Below are positions 22,099 to 34,055 of a stretch of 64,000 bases of DNA, one piece after another (positions within the stretch are counted from its first letter, which is position 1; each line of letters opens with the position of its first letter). The position numbers and the translations under genes were made by a program. The DNA is from Kalmanozyma brasiliensis GHG001. Taxonomy: Eukaryota; Basidiomycota; Ustilaginomycetes; Ustilaginales. The notes below the pieces were generated by a model that saw nothing but the letters and a program-made list of their open reading frames with translations, had not been told where the DNA came from and ran no database searches. Where the stretch lies: contig NW_015961965.1 of assembly GCF_000497045.1 (NCBI RefSeq), positions 190,779 to 254,778 of the forward strand. The letters run 5' to 3'.

Positions 22099-23268
22099 AT
22101 GAAGTTCCTCTCGCTTCTCGCCGCCACTCTCGCCCTCGTCGCGACCAGCGCCTCCGCTGACCCCAGCGTCGAAGGTCTCAACCTCCCCGCCATGTCCAAG
22201 CACCCTCTCTCTATGCAGCGACGCGACGCCATCCTCAACCGTCGCAACCCCGCTGCCAAGCCTCGCATCGTCAAGCGCCACTCCAGGGGGTCCAAGCGTT
22301 CTTGCAAGGCCAGGACCACAAACGCTGCCAACGGCGTCGCAGCCAAGACCGACGCTTCCTCGCAGCAGAACAACCAGAAGCACACCACCACGCAGGCTCA
22401 GGCTCAGGCCCAGTCGCAGTCGGAAGCAAAGTCGCAGTCGCAGTCCGAGTCAAAGTCACAGTCTGAGTCCAAGTCGGATTCCAACTCGAGCTCCAACTCC
22501 AACTCCAACTCGAACAGCAACGACTCGCAGTCGTCGTCTTCTGGCAAGACCGACTCCAGCGCAGGTTCGAATGCCAAGGCCGCCTCCACCTCCTCGTCAT
22601 CTTCCTCGTCATCCTCCGCGGCATCTGGCGCTGGTCTCTTCGGTGTGGTCGCCGGCAACTGTGGTGCCAGCGGTGCCAACAACGATCAACCCAACGGCTC
22701 CCAGAGCTGGCTCAACTGCGGCGTAACCTCGGGCGGCTGGAACCCTCCCAAGCTGCAGCTCGACCAGCTCAAGATCATCTCGTCCACCCAAGCCGCCGAT
22801 TCGCCCGTCTTTGCGCCCTGCAAGGACGTCCTCTGGGCCTTCCAAGCCGCCGAGAAGGCGCACAACATCCCCGCCACCGTCCTCATGTCGTTTGCCATGC
22901 AGGAGTCCACCTGCAACCCCGGCGCAACGGGCGGCAACGGCGAGCAGGGTCTCATGCAGATCACCCCGGACAAGTGCGGCGGTGCGCCCAACGGTAACTG
23001 CAAAGACCCCTGGTTCAACGTCGACACGGGCGCAAAGTACTTCAAGACCGTCCTGGACCAGTCTGGAGGTAGCGTGCTCCAGGCGATCGGCCAGTACAAC
23101 GGCTGGCAGATCGGTCTCACCGTTCAATCAGCCACCGCCGCCCGATGGCAGGGTCATTGCTTCGCCCAGAACAACCTCGACTACCTCTACCAGATGCTCA
23201 ACGGCTGGTTCCTCGGCAAGGCAAACACGTACAGCATGGGCACCTACAAGAACCTCGCCATGTGCTGA
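22099..23268 (+). CDS. Secreted lysozyme-like (SLT/GH23-type) protein, 389 aa
   Basis: Predicted secreted muramidase or chitin-active enzyme. Signal peptide 1-20 (MKFLSLLAATLALVATSASA). Dibasic sites follow (QRRD, NRRN, VKRH, SKRS), suggesting Kex2 removal of a propeptide. Residues about 90-175 are low complexity: Gln/Ala, then Ser-Gln, Ser-Lys, Ser-Asn and poly-Ser. The C-terminal half, about 235-389, has lysozyme-like/SLT features: FAMQESTCNP with the probable catalytic Glu269, followed by GEQGLMQI and later AIGQYNGW. Six or more Cys suggest an extracellular fold. It lies next to the MNC array, so a shared secreted role is possible but unproven. Substrate cannot be told from sequence. Confidence 0.85.
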   Translation: MKFLSLLAATLALVATSASADPSVEGLNLPAMSKHPLSMQRRDAILNRRNPAAKPRIVKRHSRGSKRSCKARTTNAANGVAAKTDASSQQNNQKHTTTQAQAQAQSQSEAKSQSQSESKSQSESKSDSNSSSNSNSNSNSNDSQSSSSGKTDSSAGSNAKAASTSSSSSSSSSAASGAGLFGVVAGNCGASGANNDQPNGSQSWLNCGVTSGGWNPPKLQLDQLKIISSTQAADSPVFAPCKDVLWAFQAAEKAHNIPATVLMSFAMQESTCNPGATGGNGEQGLMQITPDKCGGAPNGNCKDPWFNVDTGAKYFKTVLDQSGGSVLQAIGQYNGWQIGLTVQSATAARWQGHCFAQNNLDYLYQMLNGWFLGKANTYSMGTYKNLAMC

Positions 23269-23671
23269 GCTGCCGTCTCCATTGCGTTTGCGGCCCCCTT
23301 GTCGGTGTGGACCGCAGTGGTACAGGCGACCACTTTGTCGGACAGCACCGCTTTGCGTTGGGCCATCGCTCGCTCCCTTGTTCTCCTTCGTTGCTCTTCC
23401 TTCCACCTTTGCTCGGTCTCGGCTCGATGCTGGATTGGACCTGAAATGACAATTTGTTGTTCCCGCGCTAGTCGTGGGAAGAGGGAACCCCGATTTGCTC
23501 TGCGTGTGGGCGTGTGCATACATCTCGATCGTGAGTACGAGATTCGCTGCACAGAACGAGTCTCCAGTGCGGCACTGACATGCGAGCTGTTGAATCAACG
23601 CGGCTTCATCCACTTCATGATGCGAATTGCTATGAGTGCGATGCTAGTGTACAAGGTCGGAACAAGGGGTA
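23269..23671. other. Convergent 3' intergenic region
   Basis: Separates the lysozyme-like gene (plus) and ERCC1 (minus). Nothing recognisable. Confidence 0.5.
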
Positions 23672-24766
23672 TCAGGGGGAAGGAGGCTCGTCCGCATTCA
23701 CGGAGAGCTGCATGGCGAGTCGGAGCTGCTCTTGTTCGGAGAGGTTGTCGAAGTCCTGTTCGAGGGCGTCGAGTGCACGTGCTGGTTGGGCTGGTGCTCC
23801 GCTTTCCGCGGTCGAACCGGATTCTGCCGTTCGAGCCTGCGGCGTCCTCGTCCTCGTCGTCGTCGTCGTCGTGGTGAGGATGTCCTCCGGCAGCCCCCCA
23901 CGTGCAGCATTCTCGGTGATAGCGGAGTTGTTCGGCTGATTGCTCCCCATCTTGCGCTGCTTATACGTCCTCCCCTCACCCACTCGAAACGGCTGCGTAA
24001 AAACCTCCCTCAACCGCTTCGCCTTGACCTCCCCAAACCCGGGACACATCCCAACCTCCTCCACTCCACCCCCTACAACACCCTTCAAACTGCCAAACCG
24101 CGTCAACAACGTCACCACATCCGTGCGATTCACGCCTCTCACCTGCGTCAAAACGTTCGTCACCTGACTCAGATAATCCTCTCCCACCCTCTCCTTGATC
24201 AAGTCCGGGGGTTTGTGTTCGAAGCTCTTGTACGTCTCGACGTACTTGCCTGCTTCTTCGGCAGTCCAGGCGATGATGAGGGTGAGATTGTTGATGATGC
24301 CCGTTTTGGTGAGCTCCTTTATCGCTGCTTGATGGTCGTTCACATCGCACAGCACCAACAAGATCCTGAGGGTAAACATATTGCCCAGCTTTTGGATGCG
24401 CGTATGCACATACTCCGGATGCAATCGGTGATATCGGATCGAGAGGAAGAGGATGCAGGAGGAGAGACCCACTTGATAGTCAGGGACAATGTCGGCGTAC
24501 TCCCAGCCGATGTTGCGGATGTGTTGGAGGAGCGGATTGCCCCGTTGGCAGTTGTTGACGAGGATCGTGTTGCCTGTGCCGGCGGCACCGCGGATGAGTG
24601 GGCGCGGGCGAGGCTGGACGACCGAGCCTGCGCCGGTGGAGGGGTTGGTGGTGGTGGAATTCATGTTGCGTGGAAGCGCAGAGGCAGGTTGGAAGGATGA
24701 GAGCGGACGACGGGGGCTGTTGCTGCCGCTAGCCGCGGCGTTGGCCGATGGTGGGTTGCCGGACAT
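23672..24766 (-). CDS. RAD10: ERCC1/Rad10-type DNA repair protein (364 aa)
   Basis: Non-catalytic partner of the XPF/Rad1 endonuclease in nucleotide-excision repair. The central nuclease-like domain (about 66-185) holds NTILVNNCQRGNPLL, GWEYADIVPDYQVG and LFLSIRYHRLHPEYV; the tandem helix-hairpin-helix domain (about 212-275) holds LTQVRGVNRTDVVTLL and CPGFGEVKAKRL. A C-terminal extension of about 90 residues ends in LSEQEQLRLAMQLSV, which fits the ubiquitin-interacting motif pattern. The start at 24766 is chosen because it leaves a normal-looking polar N-terminus; an in-frame Met at 24928 would add 54 residues. Confidence 0.92.
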   Translation of the reverse strand: MSGNPPSANAAASGSNSPRRPLSSFQPASALPRNMNSTTTNPSTGAGSVVQPRPRPLIRGAAGTGNTILVNNCQRGNPLLQHIRNIGWEYADIVPDYQVGLSSCILFLSIRYHRLHPEYVHTRIQKLGNMFTLRILLVLCDVNDHQAAIKELTKTGIINNLTLIIAWTAEEAGKYVETYKSFEHKPPDLIKERVGEDYLSQVTNVLTQVRGVNRTDVVTLLTRFGSLKGVVGGGVEEVGMCPGFGEVKAKRLREVFTQPFRVGEGRTYKQRKMGSNQPNNSAITENAARGGLPEDILTTTTTTTRTRTPQARTAESGSTAESGAPAQPARALDALEQDFDNLSEQEQLRLAMQLSVNADEPPSP

Positions 24767-25921
24767 GAGAGCGAAAGTGCGGTGCGTGTAGCCTTCACTC
24801 GAGTAAGAACGAGGCGAGAGTTTCAGACGGACTGAGTGATGCGAAGACGATGCGATGTTGCGAGCCAGAACGAGAACAGAGACGAAATCCAGGGGTATAG
24901 AGCTAGATCGAGGGTATATTCGTAGCAAGGAGCGACCTACCAGGAGTGCATAAGAAGCAGGATGAGCAGAAGATGATCAGCCACAGTTCGCTTCGAATCG
25001 AGCGCAGAGCGATGACAGCATCCCAACGTGTCCTCTCGATAGCATGCACGTCCCGTCGTTGCGTCAAGGGCGCAAGATCAGAATTGCAGAAGAAGAAGAA
25101 TTAACTCGGCACCGGATACAATGATCCTTGGACTGTTGAGCTTGTGAATGTGAAATTTTAGTCATCACTTTGATGACAAGCGTGCATGCTGTTGCGAGAG
25201 GGTTGGCGTCGATGGCTGTCGTTGCTGGGTGGAGTCGAGCAGGGTAGACTTACGATTGGGGTGCGAGCGCAGAGGCTTCTCGCGATTGCGCTTCTTCGTG
25301 GGTGCTCGAAGAAGCTGCCCAGGGTAGCGCCAATGACGAGATCAAGATGTTGAGGAGGTGCAGGGCATGGTGATGATCACCGACGACGACGTGTGAACCC
25401 GGCAGTGCGCGTGGTCGATGGATGAGCCGTGCGACGTGCGATGCTGAGTCGCACTGAGCGCTGTGCGAGGGTGATTCATCGCTTCGGCCCTGTCACTTTG
25501 TGCTCATCTAGAAAGTGGAGGATCGGGCTAATATTTCGCAGTTGTGAGATCGAAGGTCCTCTCGGGAGATGGGCCTTTTACGAGCTCGGCCGAAGCTTGA
25601 CTCCTAGTCACGTGTTGATCAGTTTCAGTCGCAGAAATTTCAGTTTTAGGCCAGAGATTGGTCAGATCGCGCTGTGCTGCCTCACAAAATCATCGTCCAT
25701 CCTTGCGAGGCAGCACAGCGCGACACTTCGAATTTCCTCTCACCCAGCCACTCCAGACCGAGCCAATTCGCAGCCCAGAAGGTGCGAATCCGTGCCAGAG
25801 CAGCCAGCCCAGCCAATTCCACATACAGCGGAGCGGGCCAGTTCGAGTTGAGCACCATCGGCCGCCATTGCTTGTCATCGTTCTCCTCACCACCAAGTCA
25901 ACCCCCCATCAATCAGCAACA
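24767..25921. promoter_or_regulatory. Divergent ERCC1 / uL2 upstream region
   Basis: About 1.15 kb between oppositely oriented genes. The uL2 side holds the inverted pair of 15-mers at 25669-25683 and 25707-25721. No gene seen. Confidence 0.6.
25669..25721. promoter_or_regulatory. Inverted 15-mer pair upstream of uL2
   Basis: GCGCTGTGCTGCCTC at 25669-25683 and its exact reverse complement GAGGCAGCACAGCGC at 25707-25721, 23 nt apart. The same 15-mer lies in the SDA1/DBP7 and eIF5B promoters. About 200-250 nt before the uL2 start. Confidence 0.75.
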
Positions 25922-27452
25922 ATGGGTCGTGTCATTCGAGCTCAGCGAAAGAGCGGTGGTATCTTCACCGCTCACACCAAGCACAACAAGGCCCCCGCCA
26001 AGCTCCGCGTGTACGACTACGCCGAGCGCAACGGTTACATCCGAGGTGTTGTCAAGGAGATCATCCACGATGCCGGTCGGTGAGTATTTCGACGACAAAG
26101 GCAGGCATACAGAACAGCATCAGACGGCATCGACATCAGCATCAGCAGTTAGCACAACGAAGCAGCATCCGCCAGCATTCGACAACCCTGCAGCAGACTT
26201 TCTTCGACCAGACAGCATACTTGCAGACAGACTCAGTTGCCAGGACCAGCAGGGTCAAAGGGAGGAGATCGGTTAAGAGTTGGCAATCGTCGTGCTGTTC
26301 ATCGCGACACATCAACAAGGCAGTTGAAAGGACCGACTTGATAGCAATGCGTAGTTGGCTTGGGGAGGGATGGGGACGACGGGGCAGGTACAGATCGGAT
26401 AGCTCGCAGAGTTGTACGCTGCGGTGCCGTCTAGCCCATCAGCCTGGAATACTCGATCAGAAGCGCACATGTTCGATCAGGGACTCGGCCATGCATGCGC
26501 AGGCTTTTGATTGGTATTCACGCTTCAGAAGAACAGATACCAAGTCCTTGCCTCAGCAACCGCCAGCGGCACTCGGCATCGAGCCAACGCGCTCCTCTTC
26601 CCCTTCGAAAGCAGTCCGGCGCCCGGCAACTGTTGCAACACAGTCGCCAGTTCATCGACTTCTACGGCCTCTACTGTTGCTGTGATCGCTTGTCAACTCA
26701 GTCCGCAGATCACGACGGCTGCTAGCACGCCGTCGCTCGACCTCATGCTCATGATGCTGTTCTGTTCTCGCTCAGCCAAGCTGCGATCTTTTCCAGTTCA
26801 ACAACATCGAAACTGACTAATATCTCTCTTCCTTCTATTCAATAGTGGTGCTCCCCTTGCCAAGATCGCTTTCCGTGACCCTTACAAGTACCGCACCCGT
26901 GTCGAGACCTTTGTTGCTACCGAGGGTCTCTCCACCGGCCAGTTCGTCTACTGCGGTAAGAAGGCTGCTCTGAACGTTGCCAACGTTCTCCCCCTCTCTT
27001 CGCTCCCCGAAGGAACCATCGTCTGCAACGTCGAGGAGAAGTCGGGTGACCGTGGTTCGCTCGCCCGCACTTCGGGCAACTACGCCACCATCATCGGTCA
27101 CGACGCGAACGGCAAGACCTCGCGCATCCGTCTGCCCTCCGGTGCCAAGAAGACCGTCCCCTCGACCTCGCGTGCCACGATCGGCATTGTTGCCGGTGGT
27201 GGTCGTATCGACAAGCCGTTGCTCAAGGCCGGTCGTGCCCACCACAAGTTCAAGGTCAAGCGCAACTCGTGGCCCCGCACTCGTGGTGTGGCTATGAACC
27301 CCGTCGACCACCCCCACGGTGGTGGTAACCACCAGCACATCGGCAAGCCCTCGACGCGCTCGCGCTTCGCCCCCGCCGGTCAGAAGGTCGGTCTCATCGC
27401 CGCCCGTCGTACCGGTCTCATCCGCGGTACCATCAAGACCAAGGACGCTTAA
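25922..27452 (+). CDS. RPL2: 60S ribosomal protein uL2 (RPL2/human RPL8), two exons, 254 aa
   Basis: Large-subunit protein near the peptidyl-transferase centre. Exon 1 is 25922-26079 and exon 2 is 26846-27452; joined 765 nt, 254 residues, close to human uL2. The start [10 protein letters not shown] matches the family, and the splice restores [18 protein letters not shown]. The conserved C-terminal signature [13 protein letters not shown] is present. The intron, 26080-26845, is 766 nt with GTGAGT at the donor and CTGACTAAT as a likely branch site near 26813. No convincing C/D-box snoRNA was seen in it by eye. The promoter carries the shared ribosome-gene motif. Confidence 0.97.
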
Positions 27453-28142
27453 TCGCGCTCCCTTGTTCTGCATTCGGTCTCGTGTTTCTTCTTCATCACC
27501 ATCGAGCAAGAGTCTGCATGGAAACGGCACAGTCTGTTCTGCTCTTTCATCTGTACTTTTTGGCGTTCCTCCAGAAGAGGTCGTCCCCACACACTCTCAT
27601 CCTGCCGTTACCATCACACAAAAAGAAGAGATTGGTTCTGTTTTTCAATTATCAGTCTTTGTTTCCTCTCGCCTTGGGTTCTTTGTGTCAGAGTCTTGTG
27701 CGTGGGTTGTGAGATGTGTTGCTTTGCGCGGCGATCTCATGAGATGGGTGCGACGATCGACTGTTTTCCACGCCATATAGCGCAAGAGCTGTGGCCTCGT
27801 CGTGTTGCAACCAAACAACAGTGCAAATTGGCACAAGCGACACGGGCGGCTGTTGTCAAGTGGGAAAGAACTTTTGGATTTGCCAAGAAGAGCCGGGGAA
27901 CAACGGAGGCTAAAAGAGAAAGCTTTGCTTGCGGTAGGTGCATTGGGTTGATGCGAAAGCATAACGAAGAGCGAGAGCGATGGGGCCGGTATCTGAATTG
28001 GCATGGGGATTGTGTTGAGTTGCAGCGTGGGGACGAGATGATGTGGGTCGACTTGCTCATGGTTGAACCCCGGGTCTAGCTCGGGGCGCAGTGATCAAGC
28101 TCATCAGCATTGACCGCGGACCCAAGCTGATCCCCCACGCGA
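27453..28142. other. Convergent 3' intergenic region
   Basis: The uL2 3' flank followed by sequence without a supported gene; the 127-codon plus-strand frame at 27696-28079 has no recognisable features. Confidence 0.45.
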
Positions 28143-28691
28143 TCAAAAACGGAACATGGCCTGCTTGGCGCGATCCCCAGCAAACCGGCTCTTGTCCTCG
28201 TTCACCCACTTGGCAGGATCAAAATCGTGTTCGGCGAAGAGCGCCTTCCACTGATTCTCATTCATCGAAGGCTGCCTGTCGAGCCTCCGGTTGCCCGACC
28301 TGGCGGGCTTGACGATCTTGCCGACGACGTTGCGGAGGCGGTCCTTGGCTCCTCCATCGTTGACGGGGATGACTTGATCGGGAGAGGCAAAGGGACGACG
28401 ACCGGAGCCGGAGGAGGCGGAACCCAGGTCGGCCACAAGCGGACCTTCGGCTGAGGGAGGAGGCACGTGAAGAGGCGGAGGACGAGCGAAGTTCATGCGA
28501 GATGTTTGACCGCTCAGAGCATTGGGCGCAGGAGGTGTAGGGGGACGAGCATGACCGAGATCGAGATGCGACAGCTCCTCGCTGATCGCTTCGGCTCCTG
28601 AGGTGGCGACTTTCTCCATCTCCCCGGCCATGGGAGCCGAAAGAGCAGTTGCTGCGAAAAAGGCGAGGACAAGGACGATGAGAGAGCGCAT
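28143..28691 (-). CDS. Small secreted protein, 182 aa, unknown function
   Basis: Start at 28691 gives a clear signal peptide, MRSLIVLVLAFFAATALSA, with likely cleavage before PMAGE. The mature part has no cysteine, has a Pro-rich middle (RPPTPPAPNA, RPPPLHVPPPS) and a basic, Trp-containing C-terminus (NENQWKALFAEHDFDPAKW). No domain recognised. The size, signal peptide and lack of homology cues fit a fungal effector candidate, but that is an inference. A TTATACTG TATA-like sequence on the minus strand lies about 110 nt upstream. The next secreted-protein gene lies about 530 nt upstream on the same strand. Confidence 0.75.
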   Translation of the reverse strand: MRSLIVLVLAFFAATALSAPMAGEMEKVATSGAEAISEELSHLDLGHARPPTPPAPNALSGQTSRMNFARPPPLHVPPPSAEGPLVADLGSASSGSGRRPFASPDQVIPVNDGGAKDRLRNVVGKIVKPARSGNRRLDRQPSMNENQWKALFAEHDFDPAKWVNEDKSRFAGDRAKQAMFRF

Positions 28692-29222
28692 CTTGGAGGA
28701 TTGGCAGGGGTTGAATCTGATTCTTGGAAGTTGTCCGAGGATCTTTCGAGGGTTTCTGAGATGGAGGCAAGGAGAGAGACCACGCTTGTGGGGGGTCTTC
28801 TTATACTGTAGATGAACTTGTTGCAAAGTCCCCGCAGGTCAAGGTCGCCGACAGACTCGTCGCTTGATGAATCGTCACTCACGCACGCTCGGCTGTTGCC
28901 ATGCAGAGACAACAATCGCCACGCGAAGACGAGGTTCGCCTTCTGACGGCACCTGCTCGGTGCTTGGCTTTCATCTCGTAGCAGAAGAAGGTTGCCGGTG
29001 AAGCTCACCGTAAAGTCGCCGCAGGATCTGCCACCAACCTTCAATCCGGGCTGTCTCACAACACAACGACTCACCACCATGCAGCTGAAAACGACTGAGA
29101 TGCGAAATGAATGTGCGGGACGGTCGGAACACTGCGGACGGGACGAGAAGGATAGATTGACTTGGCGCGGACTCGGACGAGACCGTTCGCACGATGGATA
29201 GCGACCCACACTAGCTGGGCCA
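28692..29222. other. Intergenic between two secreted-protein genes
   Basis: Promoter of the 182-aa protein and 3' flank of the next gene; nothing else seen. Confidence 0.45.
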
Positions 29223-30079
29223 CTACCAGCCACCTCCAGGGTAGCCGTGGTAGGTCTGGTCAGGAGGTGGGACATGCTCGCCCGGGGCGCCGTGCATGTA
29301 GTCTGAAAGAAATGGGAAAGGGGGACAAGATCAGCCCTAAGCCCACGTTGACAAAAGCAAAACCCACACCTTCATGACTTACGATAGTTGTTGCCATATT
29401 GCGAATAGGCCATGTCCGGATGGGCATGCCCGGGGCGATAGGTGTAGCCCGGTGTCAGATCGTAGGAAGGATAGCTCGGAGAATGACCGTACTGAGGGGC
29501 GTACCCGGGCGGCGGGTGGTATGGCTGACCGTAGTGACTGTACTCAGCCGGAGCAGGAGCGTACGGATGGTTGGGTCCGGTGTACTCGAAGGGATGGTAG
29601 GGTCGCTCGGGAGCGGGGGCAGGAGGCGGAACATACGGCACCATCGCACCACCAGGTGTGCTCTGCTGGGCCCGAGGAGGGCTCATCGGCTCCGGGCTGG
29701 ATTCGCGCGAAGGAGCGTGTTCGGGCGACGCTTCGTAGCTATGGGATGGAGGCGCTTCATAGGCCGTGGAAGAACTGCCTTCAACAGAACCCTTGTTCTT
29801 GCTTGCCTTCTTCTCCTGCAACTTCTTATTCATGAACCCTTCGGGAGTCTGAGCGTGATTGCCATATTGCTCGTAGCCAGGCTGAGGAACATAGTCAGGC
29901 GAGTAGAACGGCTCGCTCATCCTCTGCTCGTAGGCACTGTCCTTGCCGAGCATCTTGCCGCTGGCCGACTTGACCGCCTTCCAGGCATCTTTGAAGCCTC
30001 GAGGCTCGATCAAAGGCGCAGCATGGATGGACACACTGCTTGCGATGGCGAGCGCGACGAAAAAGGCGTTGAGCTTCAT
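29223..30079 (-). CDS. Tyr/Pro-rich secreted protein, two exons, 258 aa
   Basis: Exon 1 is 30079-29383 and exon 2 is 29302-29223; the 80-nt intron 29303-29382 has GTAAGT and TTTCAG ends. Without splicing the frame ends soon after NNY with RKS; with splicing it continues as NNYHYMHGAPG and ends in YHGYPGGGW, in keeping with the upstream composition, so I favour splicing. Signal peptide about 1-21 (MKLNAFFVALAIASSVSIHA). After a Lys-rich stretch, residues about 145-258 are rich in Tyr, Pro, His and Gly (YHPFEYTGPNHPYAPAP type). No cysteine in the mature chain. It may be a cell-wall or matrix-associated protein; function unknown. Confidence 0.75.
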
Positions 30080-30786
30080 GGCGTGTAACAACGACGTGTA
30101 GTGACGAAGGGGGCTCGAAAATTTGTTGCTCAGAACCCTTCGACTCGCACAGGGAGGGCGACTTCTTATACTTCTGCTCGGGCTGACGTTCTGCTCATTG
30201 AAGTCTGGGTGACTGTGAGGAAACCAACTGTGGTGTGGGTCGCGGAGTGGTACCAGTATCGAGTTGCAAGGCACACAGCCTGATCGTCTTCTCACTGTCT
30301 GAAGTGCCAGCGAGAGCGGCCAAGGTGGGCGTTGAGCTCAAATTACAAGACGAAGGATCACGCTGGAGCAAATGCGGTGGGCAGTGGGAAATTGAATGTG
30401 TAGCGACAACGTGATGTCCCTCTTTCATTGTCAGGAAGTTCGAGGTGATGGCAGCAACCCACCACGGCGTTGCGACGAGAAGTTGCAGTTGAGGTGACAT
30501 TTGGTTCGAGAGCAACCGTCTCCATGCTACGACCGCTAAGTTGAGTCATGAGCCACCACCAACACAATTTCTGATGAAATGCTGCCCCAAGGCGTCGGCG
30601 TGTTGGCGGGTACGCAGCTTGAGCCTGCCTACGCATTCATAATCTTCCCATGTCATTGAAAGCAGGTGCCAAAGGATCGCATTGATACTCTCGAGCGAGG
30701 ACGAAGGTCGAACAAGACGCCGTAAGTACGTCTCTGCTGAGGAGCAAAACAAAACGGTGCAAAATGGGGCGAACCAATAAAAATAT
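30080..30786. other. Intergenic between secreted-protein gene and tRNA-Lys
   Basis: Promoter of the Tyr/Pro-rich protein (CTTATA-type box on the plus strand near 30165, reading TATAAG on the minus strand). Otherwise nothing seen. Confidence 0.45.
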
Positions 30787-30889
30787 CTCCCAACGTGGGG
30801 CTCGAACCCACGACATTCAGATGACCCGAGAACTGGCTCGGAAACCCTTGAGTAAGAGTCTGACGCTCTACCGACTGAGCTAGCCGGGA
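30787..30889 (-). tRNA. tRNA-Lys (anticodon CTT) with 30-nt intron
   Basis: Acceptor TCCCGGC pairs with GTTGGGA (with G-T pairs); D-arm GCTC/GAGC; anticodon stem TCAGA/TCTGA; anticodon CTT at 30856-30854; T-arm GTGGG-TTCGAGC-CCCAC; discriminator G. The intron occupies 30823-30852, directly after position 37 as in nuclear tRNA introns; removing it leaves 73 nt. The B-box GGTTCGAGCCC is intact. Confidence 0.95.
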
Positions 30890-33805
<2,916 letters not shown>

Positions 33806-34055
33806 GCTCGTTAGCTTTTAGTTACTGTTCTGCTCCGATATATTGAATTATGATTTCCCTATGACTCTTATCTTTCAAGTGTGGGACGATGTGTGTGTTG
33901 ACCGAACCGATGAGTGCGAAGAGTACGACCCCGACGCAAGATCGGTCGCTCGCTCAGGGATCATGTTCCATGCGATCACGCAGTATCCAATGTACTGAGC
34001 ATGGGATGCGATACATATGTGTGTTATATACAGTGCTTTTGCTTCCTCGCTTTTC

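Noticed and set aside
22390..22620. CRISPR-like or other array
   Set aside because: The repeats are in-frame Ser/Gln and Ser/Asn codons of the lysozyme-like protein, not spaced direct repeats.
26080..26845. C/D-box snoRNA in the uL2 intron
   Set aside because: ATGATGC near 26751 resembles a C box but lacks the full motif and a convincing paired D box.
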